Shown piece by piece: positions 30,730-40,437 of a stretch of 64,000 nt of DNA; position 1 is the first letter of the stretch; each line of letters opens with the position of its first letter. The position numbers and the translations under genes are program-made. The notes under the pieces are model-generated. The model was given only the letters and a program-made list of their open reading frames with translations. It ran no database searches and was not told where the DNA came from. The stretch lies in the NCBI GenBank assembly GCA_964019335.1, contig OZ025740.1, forward strand, positions 124,001 through 188,000. Direction: 5' to 3'. Source of the stretch: Diplonema japonicum (taxonomy: Eukaryota; Euglenozoa; Diplonemea; Diplonemida; Diplonemidae).

Positions 30730-32235
30730 TCAAATTAAATGCGTTTCCATAGACCTTATATGCCGCATCTCAGAGGCACTTACCAGCGAATCGAGGCTCT
30801 GCTTCTGCTTGGTTACCTCCGACAGCGAGCTTACACACCTCACAAACCTCGCTTTGAGCCTCTCAAAAACCGCAAAAACCGACGGCTGGTAAAGATTGGG
30901 GTGCCCCAACTCCCTTTCATACAATAATACAGGCTCAACAAGTAAAGAAGAATAGTCAGAAGAACACGCAGCACCGACACCAGAAGACAGATAAATCTTG
31001 GTTAGATCGAACACCTCACGCATTACAAAAGTCATGTTTCTAATATGTTTGCGATGGTCGAGCAATGACGCGCGTAAAGCTCTGTTTTTGCAGGTTTCAG
31101 CAGCAATTATACACCCGGAGACGACGGTGCGCTCCCATTTGTTCAATATCGAGATTTTCACGGCGAGATCTTCCTGGATCTTCTCGGCCCCACCCGGTTC
31201 GCACACAGCGCTTAACGGTACAAAACCATCGCTGAAATACCCCGCAACCTGTCTGCTGACAACTGTTGTAAAATACAAAACATGGTCCACCGCGAATTTC
31301 TCCGTCCACTCCCCTGTTCCGGGTGATCTCGACGTTTCGTTTAAAACTGATACAAGAGAATCTGCAAGCTTTGACACCGCTTCGGTTCGATCCTCCTGGT
31401 TCTCTGATATGAATTCAGCATAGGAACCCTCGGCTTTCTGAAGCGTTTCCGAAACATATTTCGAAACAAGGCACGAGCTTTTGAACCGTTGTAAAGCGTG
31501 GGTGAACCACAGGTCCGGGTTGACACCAAAGTACACGTTTAGTTCTTGTTCTGTTTCGTCGCTGTTGCATAACGCGTGGCATGGCTTCAAGGCTTCCGTC
31601 AAGATCCTCCATGACGCAATCGCGTCCGCAGGAGGTTTTCCGGCTATCTTTGCCACACCGTCGTCCCATATAAGCATTAGCTTGTCGATCCTTCCGTGCA
31701 GCTCTCGAGACTTTGACACTAATTTCGTCAACCCTAACGGTTTTGCCGGGGACATTGAAACAAGTTTCTTCCACGTTTTGCAGACACGTTCCGCTGCCAC
31801 GCATGTTAAATAATCAAAAAAATGAATAAGACTGTGCTCGAGTACATCTACTGGGAACGGCTGCTTGCTGTAGTGTATCCTGTCGGGTTTCCTTTGAGCG
31901 GGAGCCTTGCCTCCTCTTTGAAATGAAGGGGAGGGTTGTTGTTGTTGTTGTTGCTGTTGTTGTGCGCTTTCGCGGCGAGCGGGTGGGTGTGGCGGGCCGG
32001 TACGCATTGCCGGCATGACTAGTTGTCCCCATTTTACAGCCTCTGCTTGTTTCATGGTCTTAAGAACGCCTTCTAGCACGCCTGCCTGTTGTGTGTTGTG
32101 GACTGCCCTGTCGCATTGGACAGACCCCGCTCGCCTCACTGGTGGCCGTACCACCACCACGATTTCGCAGTCGTTTTCTTCAGTTGTTGCGCGTCTTGTC
32201 TGCATCACCTTTCGTGCGCCGCATACCTTTATCAT
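30730..32235 (-). CDS. F-box-like protein with polyglutamine tract (501 aa)
   Basis: After a disordered N-terminus with Pro-rich segments and nine consecutive Gln (residues 92-100), residues about 127-160 (FPVDVLEHSLIHFFDYLTCV then ERVCKTWKKL) match an F-box: leading Pro, hydrophobic helix, then the V-C-K-x-W ending. The remaining 340 residues are mostly helical with no leucine-rich or WD repeats seen. F-box proteins usually link substrates to SCF ubiquitin ligases. The ATG at 32235 is the first in frame; later in-frame Met codons at residues 11 and 61 are alternatives, and the N-terminus before about residue 85 is of uncertain reality. An intron near the 5' end cannot be excluded. Confidence 0.7.
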   Translation of the reverse strand: MIKVCGARKVMQTRRATTEENDCEIVVVVRPPVRRAGSVQCDRAVHNTQQAGVLEGVLKTMKQAEAVKWGQLVMPAMRTGPPHPPARRESAQQQQQQQQQPSPSFQRGGKAPAQRKPDRIHYSKQPFPVDVLEHSLIHFFDYLTCVAAERVCKTWKKLVSMSPAKPLGLTKLVSKSRELHGRIDKLMLIWDDGVAKIAGKPPADAIASWRILTEALKPCHALCNSDETEQELNVYFGVNPDLWFTHALQRFKSSCLVSKYVSETLQKAEGSYAEFISENQEDRTEAVSKLADSLVSVLNETSRSPGTGEWTEKFAVDHVLYFTTVVSRQVAGYFSDGFVPLSAVCEPGGAEKIQEDLAVKISILNKWERTVVSGCIIAAETCKNRALRASLLDHRKHIRNMTFVMREVFDLTKIYLSSGVGAACSSDYSSLLVEPVLLYERELGHPNLYQPSVFAVFERLKARFVRCVSSLSEVTKQKQSLDSLVSASEMRHIRSMETHLI

Positions 32236-32627
32236 GTTGGGCCTCCACCTCCCCCCCTTTTGGTGTTTGTTGGGTTTTGAAAAAAAAAATTTTTTTTGGA
32301 GAGAGAAAAAAAAAGGGGGGGGGGTTGGACGGAGATAGACACACCTCTGGAGGTCTCCAGATTGGGGAATTCACTCTCGACAACGAGGCCATAGAAAATG
32401 GGGAAGAGGGGGGAAAGAGAAAAAAAAAATGTTTTTAAAAGAAGTCTTTAGACGCCTCCCCTTTTTTTTCAGCAGCGGTTAAAGAACAAATAATTCTTTT
32501 CTTTTTTTTTTCTTTTAAGAAAGATTAATGTTTCTTTCTGTTCTTCTTTTCTTTGTTTCTTTTTTTGATTCCTTTCCTCTTCTTTGTATGACAACAATAG
32601 TAAATAAATTCTGTTTTTTTTTTCTTC
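32236..32627. other. Intergenic; LINE-tail-like fragment at 32435-32480
   Basis: Homopolymer and T-rich DNA. 'gaagtctttagacgcctcccc...tttcagcagcggtt' at 32437-32480 resembles the LINE 3' tail at 7653-7725 and 59930-59970. No gene is seen. Confidence 0.5.
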
Positions 32628-34086
32628 TTAACCCTTAAACGCCCAACTGCTTCTGTAGAAGCAGTTAATAGGTGTAATTGTTCTGTGATCATCTAGACCA
32701 AAGCCTCGGATCGGTTTTCATAAAAAAAAGATGGAATGGAAAGATATTGAAAATCTGCGTTAAATGCGCTATTTGTATCGATCTGGAACCTCATAACTTC
32801 ATCCCAGAACGGGGTGCCAAGACACTGGGTGACACCAAAAATGGGCATTTTCCGGATTTTCATGATTTTTCCATGATTTTTTCCCTCTTTTTTTTTTTTT
32901 TTCCCCGAGTCACTAGGCCTTATCAAAATCAGCATGCCAGCACACAACAGGAGCAGTTCCCGTCGAACTGCAATGTTCATATGGGTTAAATCCACCTCTC
33001 TACCTCAATCCTCGTTTCTTTTTAATTTACCAGGACCGCGATGACGATGTAGTTATGGGTCCGGTTGGGTCCTACGAAACAGGTGGCCACCTTTCTGGAG
33101 AACGATGGTTTTTTTGTAGTCGGGGATGCACTCGTTCTTCGTCGCGTCCCAATGGCACCTCCCGCAGTCCCTCTGGGCAGTCTGCATTCGGCACCTTCAA
33201 CCACTTCTCCCGCACGAAGATCGCTCCACAGGGCTTCGGGTCGCATTTGGTCCCGTCCCACTTGCACAGGAGGTTCGGGTCGCTCGTGCAGGCCCTCTGG
33301 TCGATCGTCCCCATCGTCGTCGTGTGCGTGGTCACACGGGAAACGGATGGCCTGGTGTGGAAACCAGCACTGGTGTGACGTTTGCAACCACCGATCCCAG
33401 ACGGTGACCAGCATAACGGAGCATGCATGGGTAAAGAACGTATTGAAAAGCAAGCAGTACACAGAGTGAAGTGAGAAGGCCTCCCGTCTGCCACAGCCCA
33501 CCACAAGATTATCCCAAGCGAAAGTAGTTCAAAGCAAAGGAATGTGCCGGTGCAACAATACCTCCTGAAATTGTGACCGAGCAGCTGGAAAAAGGAAGAG
33601 AGTGCTCACCTCCAACCCCTGGGATGACCCCCCGGGTAAGAAGTCCAGAAATGCCCACCTCTGGCACCTTGGACACAGCTACGGCACGAGGTCTCTTCTC
33701 CTCGAACCAAATTGCCTCCCTGCCTTGCACAACATGTAAATGTTTCTCGCCCAGATGCTGTCCATCTCATTGCGACAAACAGTCACCGCAGGCACCAGAA
33801 CAGTGAACACCCCCATGCACACTGAGATTTTAGCGAGTTTCGCATGCATGATTTCCAGGAAAAGCAAATGAACTCATGGCATCCGGTCGATGCACCTCCA
33901 TGGGTCGAAAACACTAAATATTTAGTGGAATGAATGCAAATCTTTCAAATCTTTCAAATGCGTACCTCGAATCAAAAAATAACCTCAAGACTCAGCATGT
34001 TTGACCCAATGCCAACAAAGACCCAAAATCGAAAAAGTTCGAAAATCAATTACCCCCCCCCCCCCCCCTGGGCGTCTAAGGGTTAA
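32628..34086. mobile_element. piggyBac-like DNA element, 1451 bp, flanked by TTAA
   Basis: TTAA stands at 32628-32631 and at 34083-34086. Between them the ends are inverted repeats: CCCTTAAACGCCCA on the left and, read from the right, CCCTTAGACGCCCA, with one mismatch in 14. A TTAA target duplication followed by CCC is the signature of piggyBac transposons. Just inside the left end is a 7-bp-stem hairpin (CTGCTTC-TGTA-GAAGCAG, 32646-32663). The interior has no intact transposase. A Cys-rich segment CTTCKCFSPRCCPSHCDK is readable on the plus strand near 33730-33785 and a Cys-containing segment on the minus strand near 33200-33300. Probably non-autonomous or decayed. Confidence 0.72.
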
Positions 34087-34934
34087 ACCTTAATCGTTTT
34101 TTTTTTTCTTTTCTCTCTCTCTCTCTCCTTTCTCCCCTTCCCTTGCCGCCCTTTTTTTTCTTTGCAAAAAAAAATAGGTTTTTCTTTTTCGCGAGGCTGG
34201 CTAAAAGAGAGGTTAAAAAAAAAGAAGGAGAGGGGGGTGATCCACCGGAAAAAAAAAAAGAAAAAAAAAAAAAAAACATCATCAGATGTTTTTTTTTTTC
34301 CATCTATCTGGTCATAAAGTAAAAAAAAAGTGCCTGGCTGAAATATAGGAATTTGTCAGACAGGACAATCTGCAATTTCTTTCGCTTTTTTGCGTAACGT
34401 TGTGATTACCAAGGTATCCAAAAGAAAACACTACTTCCAGTCCACTACAAAATAATCTCTTTTTTATTTTTTTTAGGTATATAAAAAAAAAAAGAACTTG
34501 TAAAAGAAAAAAAAAGAAAAAAAAAAAACAGTGCTGTTTACTTTTTTTTTTAAATCCAATGACGTCGGTTCACCAGCAGAAAAGCGTACAAAAGTGGCCC
34601 CTCGCTATCAGCAGCGGGGAGAAGAGAAAAAAAAAAAAAGAATATAAAAATAAATAAATAAATATAAAAGAGAGATAAAGGAGGCCACTGCTAGCGGTGC
34701 CTTGAACAAGTTCTTGAATACAGAGGGCGCTCGTGCAGTTTGCTGCCTGTTCGTCACCCTAGGAACAAATCTGAGTACTTTCTTATATCCCCGTGCCAAG
34801 AAAAAAAAAATTGCGGGCCCCCCGCAATACTCAAAAAAAAAAAGAACTTCTTGTTCTTTGTGGTGGCCCCTCTGTTTTCTTATTTTACTTAATTCTTTTT
34901 TATTTGCGCCTTACGTCTACAAAAATAAAAAAAG

Positions 34935-34974
<40 letters not shown>

Positions 34975-35524
34975 AAAGGAAGAATGACTTCGATTCACTT
35001 CATAAACCTGGCGTACGAGCAGCGGGTCGGGCGGACTGCGCTCTGTAGCCCAGGCGCGACGCTGCCCCTCGCTGTGGAAAAATAAATATATAAATAAGAG
35101 TTTAAAGGAGGCCGGTGTTGGCGGCGCCCTGCACAAGAATTCCGCGTCGTTTCCTTAATTACACGCGTGCGGTGTACAGCTCAACCCCAGCCGGGGCATT
35201 CCGGGTAACCAAGATTCGGCAATCCATTTACTCTGAGACTTGCATGGCTTAATCCTTGAAACAAGCATATGACTACTGGCAGGATCGCTCATATGCAGTT
35301 TGCTGCCTGTTCGTCACCCTGAGCATCTGCAATACGTTCTTCCACTCGGGCTTCCACATCTGATGTACTTTCTTTATATTTCCATGTTATCCCCCACCCA
35401 ACCCTTTAAAAAAAAAAAAAAAGACATAAAAGACGATGGGTCAAATGTTTCATTTCATAAATGTTCCCCCCCCCCCTCCCCCCTTCTTTAAAACACCCCT
35501 CCCTTTTAAATACAAAAAAAAAAA
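34087..35524. other. Intergenic with two copies of dispersed repeat A
   Basis: Homopolymer-rich DNA. Repeat A copies are at 34680-34797 (partial) and 35100-35402. No gene is visible. Confidence 0.55.
35100..35402 (+). repeat. Dispersed repeat A, about 0.3 kb
   Basis: It contains GTGCGGTGTACAGCTCAACC, GGTAACCAAGATTCGG, GTTTGCTGCCTGTTCGTCAC and ACGTTCTTCCACTCGG in the same order as 58908-59176 and 42165-42476. Partial copies are at 5228, 25805, 34680 and 52396. Confidence 0.8.
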
Positions 35525-36661
35525 TCAAGGGGACTGTGAAGGAAGAAAAACGTTGGATCTTAAAGCGGCAACCTCCCGACACTTCGGGTGCATGGGGTTG
35601 GCGCCGCATCGGACCAACACCGTCACGATGTGCTGGGGCTCGTTCTGCCCCAACACTACCCTGTCATCGGATCGGTCCAGCGCAACAACAAGCGGCGTAC
35701 GCCCGGATGTGTCCTCCCTAGAAGGATCCCCCCCATATCGGTACAAAAGCAGAATCAACGACACACTGCGATACGCCGCAGCGTGGTGAAGCGGCGTCCA
35801 GTTCGTGTGCCACCCAGCGTTCGGATCAGCACCAGATGACAGGAGAATCTCAACAATTTCCTCATGGCAGCGTTCTATCGCCAGGTGAACAGCGGTCATC
35901 CCCCGATCGTTGACCTTATTCAGATTGATGTGATCACTAGTTACAAGCTCAAGAACACACGGCAAGTGCCCTCCTGACGTGGCTGCATGCAATGGTGCGG
36001 AAGCATCAGAAGTACCTCCATTCGGATCGCAGCCTGCTTCCAATAACATCTTCGTTGTAATGGAGTCACCATTTTGCGCGGAGAGAGAGAGTGGTGATAA
36101 TGCCCAGTCGACCTTTGCATTGTGTTCTAATAAGATTTTGACTATATTTGTGTTTGTGTAGAATGCAGCGTAATGAATGGCAGCCCATCCCTTTGGAGTA
36201 GTGATGTTGGGGTCAGCTCCGTGTGACAGGAGAAATTTTGTCGCATTCGGGGAGTTTCTCTCTGCGAAGGATTGCAGGAGCGTTTGTCTAGTTCGGGTCT
36301 CTGCGTTGAGCAGTTCCCCGTCTGCCAGGAGGACTAGCTCTGCAGTTTTGAAATCTTCGCTCCGAAGAAATCTTGATAGAGTTTCCATGCTTGCCGTTAC
36401 GTTCATGTTCTTTAATTGTTTCTTGGCGAAGAATCGTTTCGATAGCACAACTGTCAAGGTTCCGTCCATCGATAGCGGGAGGCTGCTGACTTTTTGTTCC
36501 ATCCACTCCGACGGGAGGCTTGTCGTTTCGTATTCTAACTCCGCGTCTTTCAAATCGTATCCTGTTTGCAGTGCTACTTTCTTCACGACATCTTCCAGGG
36601 TGTCCCCCCAGTTCGCTTCAACATGGTATTCTTCCGTACCAATAGCTATGGCCAGGTTCAT
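35525..36661 (-). CDS. Ubiquitin-like + ankyrin repeat protein (378 aa)
   Basis: The N-terminal 75 residues (MNLAIAIGTEEYHVE, then a TLEDVVKKVALQTGYD helix region) resemble the ubiquitin-like module of the proteins at 3328 and 15669. Six to seven ankyrin repeats follow, for example KGWAAIHYAAFYTNTNIVKI, DRGMTAVHLAIERCHEEIVE and NWTPLHHAAAY, up to about residue 360. It is soluble, with no signal peptide. The ATG at 36661 lies four bases after a long A tract in coding sense. Antisense frames here are shadows. Confidence 0.82.
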   Translation of the reverse strand: MNLAIAIGTEEYHVEANWGDTLEDVVKKVALQTGYDLKDAELEYETTSLPSEWMEQKVSSLPLSMDGTLTVVLSKRFFAKKQLKNMNVTASMETLSRFLRSEDFKTAELVLLADGELLNAETRTRQTLLQSFAERNSPNATKFLLSHGADPNITTPKGWAAIHYAAFYTNTNIVKILLEHNAKVDWALSPLSLSAQNGDSITTKMLLEAGCDPNGGTSDASAPLHAATSGGHLPCVLELVTSDHINLNKVNDRGMTAVHLAIERCHEEIVEILLSSGADPNAGWHTNWTPLHHAAAYRSVSLILLLYRYGGDPSREDTSGRTPLVVALDRSDDRVVLGQNEPQHIVTVLVRCGANPMHPKCREVAALRSNVFLPSQSP

Positions 36662-36664
36662 GCG

Positions 36665-36696
<32 letters not shown>

Positions 36697-36824
36697 CCCG
36701 CCTGGAAGGTTGGGGAGGAACACGAAAGAAACACACTGTGAGGGGGGGAAAAAAAAGTTTTTAAAACAAAGTGATTTTTTTTTGTCCCCCCCCCCTATTT
36801 CTTTTTTTTTTTTTTTTCCCGTTC

Positions 36825-37973
36825 TCAGTCCGACCCATATCCGCCAAGTCCGAGGCCGTCGTACTGTTCTTCTTCTTCTTCTTCTTCTTGCTTAGGTTCC
36901 GGGGTCAAGGATTTCAAAAGGGATGCGACACCGTGGGCAGCTTCGATTTCTGTTCTTTTCCTCTTCACGGGGCTCGATGTAACGGTGACGAACCCGTCCG
37001 TCTCGATCTTCGGCGTCGTTTTGTTCCGAATTTTGTTTTGTAGGGCAGCCTCTGCGTCGTCACGGGCCCGTTTTCGAGAGGCTTCCTCTGCCTTCGCGAG
37101 GGCAGCCACAGCTAGAAGTTTCTCTTCGGCCTCCATTCGCTTTTTTGCGCGGGTTTCCAAAATGGATTTTCGCAGTGCGTCGCTCACGTTGGCAGGGATA
37201 TCCTTGTCCCCTTCGAACTGGCCACCTCCTGTGAAGACGTCGGTGAAGTCTCCGAAGCTGGAAAATCCCTTTAGCTTTCCTTTGTCATCGATGAATTTGC
37301 AGTTTTTTTCGGCGTCCGTTCTGGAGATAATCTGCATTGTCGTGCGTCCAGACTCCTCTTCCTCAATCCACTCGGGAATCTCAGAGGCCTCTACCTGCTT
37401 TCCAATGTATTCAGTTGCAAAGACCGCCGTTTCCTGCGCTGTCCAGTTGTTGTTACGCATTTTTTCAAGAATATGCGCGCGGCTTTCTGAGACTATATAG
37501 TCGAAGGCCATGAGTTGCTCTGATTCGTGTTTCTCTTGGTAAAGACCGGCTGTTTCAAGCTGCGATTGTTTGTAAATCTCGTATTCTATTCTTCTGTAGT
37601 CCTCGTGGTTGGTCTTTCTGTTCTCCTTCAGCGCTTCGAACGAAAATCGTCCAACCTTCGCGACACCTGTCTTGATGTCGTAGGCACGTCTCCTGGTCGG
37701 GTCAAGCAGTGTTACTTTTGCAAGATTAAGCCTTTCGAAGGCTTCTTGATACGCCTGCCTGAACGTAGATGTAGTGTGTTTGTCGGGGTGCAGGCGGATG
37801 GCCCGTTTCTTGTACGTGCTTTGGATCTCGTCCTCCGTAGCATCCACGGGGAGGCCCAGCACGTCATAGTGATTCGAGTTGTCCCTGATCGCGTGGAGCT
37901 GCTGTTGGGTTAGTTCAGAGATCTCTTCGATAATGACTTCAGACCGCTTCTCTTCGGGCTCCAGGAGAGACAT
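36825..37973 (-). CDS. DnaJ (J-domain) protein, nuclear-type tail (382 aa)
   Basis: A J domain lies at about residues 34-100: NHYDVLGLPVDATEDEIQST, then LHPDKH with the essential HPD at 62-64, and RRAYD at the end. There is no Gly/Phe region or Cys zinc domain, so it is a class III (DNAJC) protein. The middle is helical and charged (MEAEEKLLAVAALAKAEE), with a basic patch VKRKRTE and an acidic Glu run near the end before GLGLGGYGSD. The basic patches suggest nuclear location. J proteins stimulate Hsp70 ATPase; class III members are often in splicing or other complexes. The start follows an A tract, and after TGA come GAACGGG and another A tract. Confidence 0.85.
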   Translation of the reverse strand: MSLLEPEEKRSEVIIEEISELTQQQLHAIRDNSNHYDVLGLPVDATEDEIQSTYKKRAIRLHPDKHTTSTFRQAYQEAFERLNLAKVTLLDPTRRRAYDIKTGVAKVGRFSFEALKENRKTNHEDYRRIEYEIYKQSQLETAGLYQEKHESEQLMAFDYIVSESRAHILEKMRNNNWTAQETAVFATEYIGKQVEASEIPEWIEEEESGRTTMQIISRTDAEKNCKFIDDKGKLKGFSSFGDFTDVFTGGGQFEGDKDIPANVSDALRKSILETRAKKRMEAEEKLLAVAALAKAEEASRKRARDDAEAALQNKIRNKTTPKIETDGFVTVTSSPVKRKRTEIEAAHGVASLLKSLTPEPKQEEEEEEEQYDGLGLGGYGSD

Positions 37974-38018
37974 TTTTTTTTTTTTTTTTTTTGTGGCCTG
38001 GAAAATGGAGATTACGAT

Positions 38019-38053
<35 letters not shown>

Positions 38054-38080
38054 GATTTTTTTTTTTTTTTTTTTTAGAAT

Positions 38081-38848
38081 TTACTCTTCCTCCTCGTCGT
38101 CATCCTCCGGTACGTTCTCCACGATTTCTTTTCCGATGCTCCTCGAGTCCCACAGTTGCCGTTTTTGCTCCTCCGTCAGCCTCACGTGACTGCCAGCCTC
38201 CTTCAACCCAAGGGATTCTAAAGTACATGAACCGATGCCAGATCTGTGCAGGCGGGTGACGGAACACCCTATGTGGTCTAGCATTCTCTTCACAATATGG
38301 TTTCGACCTATATTAAGGGAAAGAAGAACATCACATTTGATTTTAGTCACCGTCATTGTTGCAGGGGGCTCAGAAGGGTCTGAAGGGTTTTTCTTGTCTC
38401 TTTTCCGTTTTCTTGTGCGCTCCGCGGGTACTACCCGGTCGGTCTTCTCAACAGATAGAAGTGTTGCTTTGAGGGCCTTCGCGGGTCCGTCTTGAAGCTC
38501 GATGCCTTTTTCTAAAATGTCGAGTTTTTCCTGCGTGCAAAGCCTTTCTGTAGTTGCAATGTAGTCCTTCTTAAGCATCCCAGGAGTGCATATAAATCTC
38601 CCGAACATCCCTACCGAAGTGATCAGCATGAGGCCAGTAGTCTTCTTGTCCAATCTTCCTATGTGAAACAACCGTGTGCCGCCAACTTCTTCGGACATTT
38701 GTCGCTCCCATATCCCCATGGAGGATCTTCGGTGGTCCACTTTTATGTGCTCCTGCAGTTTGTTCGTGGTGAGCATTCCCCTTGGCTTGTAGACGGCGTA
38801 GACGATAGCTTCTTCCAGCCATGCGGGGTATTCTGTTTTTTCCGTCAT
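38081..38848 (-). CDS. RsuA/RluB-type pseudouridine synthase (255 aa)
   Basis: The domain of the RsuA/RluB/E/F family is clear. YAVYKPRGMLTT (residues 17-28) matches the 'nKP.G...t' motif. HIGRLDKKTTGLMLIT (62-77) is motif II with the catalytic Asp67. Then come KDYIAT, the GRNHIVKRML block and LHRSGIGSCTLESLGL near the end. There is no N-terminal S4 domain, so RNA binding may rely on other parts. A basic insert RKRKRDKK lies before the GRNH motif and the C-terminus is acidic. The target is tRNA or rRNA uridine; mitochondrial or nucleolar location cannot be told. The start is the ATG at 38848; the frame upstream is poly-Lys. Confidence 0.88.
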   Translation of the reverse strand: MTEKTEYPAWLEEAIVYAVYKPRGMLTTNKLQEHIKVDHRRSSMGIWERQMSEEVGGTRLFHIGRLDKKTTGLMLITSVGMFGRFICTPGMLKKDYIATTERLCTQEKLDILEKGIELQDGPAKALKATLLSVEKTDRVVPAERTRKRKRDKKNPSDPSEPPATMTVTKIKCDVLLSLNIGRNHIVKRMLDHIGCSVTRLHRSGIGSCTLESLGLKEAGSHVRLTEEQKRQLWDSRSIGKEIVENVPEDDDEEEE

Positions 38849-39058
38849 TTGGGTTTTTTTTTTTTTTTTTTTTTTTTTCCTGGCTGTTGAGCACGAGATA
38901 ACAGGCGGTTCTCCCCCCCCCCCCATTCCTCCGCACAACGTGCACACAACTAACAATCAGCTTTTTTTTTTTTTTCGGAACGGGATAAATAATAATAATA
39001 AAAAATTGGTGTAAATATAAAAAAAAAAAAATTTTTTTTTTCTTTTTTTTTTTTCTCT

Positions 39059-39268
39059 TCACATGTGGTAGCCTTCTCCCAATGTGTTGCAGTTCATAGT
39101 GTCGTACACGTTGCTGTATGCAGTGAGTATGGACTTCTTGTAGCCCCCTCCGAGGGGACGGGTGCCGTTGGGCGTGTTTTTCACAAGAAGCTTCAAAGCA
39201 GCGACCGAGTGTGCGTCTTTGATATCAGCGCAGGCCTGGCCCCGCGGTGCTGCAGTCTTTGCAGACAT
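39059..39268 (-). CDS. Small unknown protein (69 aa)
   Basis: A short gene-like frame with an A-tract leader (AAAAAAAAAAGAGAG before ATG). It encodes a basic, mostly hydrophilic peptide with PNGTRPLGGGYKKSILTAYS in the middle. Composition and codon use resemble the neighbours rather than the spacer DNA. No family is recognised. Confidence 0.5.
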   Translation of the reverse strand: MSAKTAAPRGQACADIKDAHSVAALKLLVKNTPNGTRPLGGGYKKSILTAYSNVYDTMNCNTLGEGYHM

Positions 39269-39379
39269 CTCTCTTTTTTTTTTCCCTTTCCCCCCCCCTT
39301 TTTTTTGTTCCCGCGTCTCGGGAAAGATGTATTAAAAAAGAAAAAAGACTTTTGTGACCCCCCCCCCCCCACACCCCCC

Positions 39380-39790
39380 TCAGCATTCTTCATCATCACT
39401 GTCGGGAAAGTGGAGTTGCATTGCTGTTTCAAGCTCCACAGGTCCATCTGGTACTGGTGTTCTGTCCTCTTTTGTGTACGCCTGGTATTCGCATACGGGA
39501 TACTCGATAGGTGAAAGCTCCTTGCCCATGTTGAAGAGGAAGCACCGCAGTTCGTGGGCCTGCTTGTTCTCCTCGGCATCGCGCAGCGTGCGTTGAATCT
39601 GCATTTTTGCCTCTTCCTCCTCGTGCTTGGCCGCTGCCTCCGCGGCCCGCTTGCTGTCGATCCTTTTGTACTCCAAGACCCTGCTGCACTGTTTCGCCTC
39701 CTTGTTCGTCAGGTACTCTATCTCTTCAAGCTGCTCCCGTAGCCTGGCGTCTTTTGTGTCCTCGGACGATGTGTCGCTGGCGACATCCAT
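39380..39790 (-). CDS. Small coiled-coil protein (136 aa)
   Basis: Residues 15-80 are an uninterrupted charged helix (REQLEEIEYLTNKEAKQCSR through AAEAAAKHEEEEAK), so likely a coiled coil. The C-terminal third is different (GKELSPIEYPVCEYQ) and ends in an acidic DSDDEEC. The start ATG follows an A-rich leader. No recognised family; it could be a subunit of a larger complex. Confidence 0.65.
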   Translation of the reverse strand: MDVASDTSSEDTKDARLREQLEEIEYLTNKEAKQCSRVLEYKRIDSKRAAEAAAKHEEEEAKMQIQRTLRDAEENKQAHELRCFLFNMGKELSPIEYPVCEYQAYTKEDRTPVPDGPVELETAMQLHFPDSDDEEC

Positions 39791-39942
39791 TTTCTTTCTT
39801 TTTTTTGTTGTGTAAATGCTGAAGGAAATCGTATTCAGGAGTGGAGGGTCACCTTCAGTAGGGGTGTAAACACGGACAAAAGCTGCCTCTAACAGTTCTT
39901 TTCAACAGTTTTGGATGATTTCTTTTTTTTTTTTTTTTTTTT

Positions 39943-40437
39943 TCAAAGATTTTCCAACCTGCCACGCTGTACCTTAACGGCCTTGATGCACTGTGGGACA
40001 AACAGCAAGCCATGCTCCACACTGGCGTTGAGGGGGGTTTCTTCAACACTTTCCGCGTTCAAAGGTGAACAGCTTGCAAGGTCTGGAAGGTTGGTCGTTG
40101 TAACATCAGAAATGGCGTCGAAGGCCGTGGTGGAGCATGCCCGCCGGAGGGCCACAAGTGACTTTCTTGCTGAAGGTTCCGCAGGTCCACCTTCAGCTAG
40201 CTCTTCCCCCAGAAGGGCGGAGAAATCAAGTAGTGCGTCCTCAATACCCACCGCGGCACCTATGTTGAAACTCGCTTTGGCCACATCTACCAGCACCTCG
40301 TTCGCCACCTGTTGTACGCCTTCATCGCGAACCCGCATCGAGCCTTCGTAGTACCCCACATTCTTCATTCGTTCCTCTGTTGCAAGCCTGTCCCTTGCCA
40401 TCATATCGCGTTCATCACCTTCCATATCCGAGTCCAT
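39943..40437 (-). CDS. Yae1-like protein (164 aa), possible Fe-S adaptor
   Basis: Residues about 25-80 (NVGYYEGSMRVRDEGVQQVA, then NIGAAVGIEDALLDF) resemble the Yae1 N-terminal motif 'GyreGi...e..lQ.gF..g...G...G'. In yeast Yae1-Lto1 passes an Fe-S cluster to the ABC protein Rli1. The C-terminal half contains Cys residues but no known pattern. I chose the ATG at 40437 (MDSDMEGDE); the open frame upstream passes through Phe-rich low complexity. The TGA stop runs directly into an A tract. The assignment is tentative. Confidence 0.55.
   Translation of the reverse strand: MDSDMEGDERDMMARDRLATEERMKNVGYYEGSMRVRDEGVQQVANEVLVDVAKASFNIGAAVGIEDALLDFSALLGEELAEGGPAEPSARKSLVALRRACSTTAFDAISDVTTTNLPDLASCSPLNAESVEETPLNASVEHGLLFVPQCIKAVKVQRGRLENL

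Noticed and set aside
33022-33504. 160-codon minus-strand frame inside the piggyBac-like element as a gene
   Set aside because: Three frames over the same bases look equally protein-like in patches, no start context or domain is convincing, and it lies within a short decayed element.
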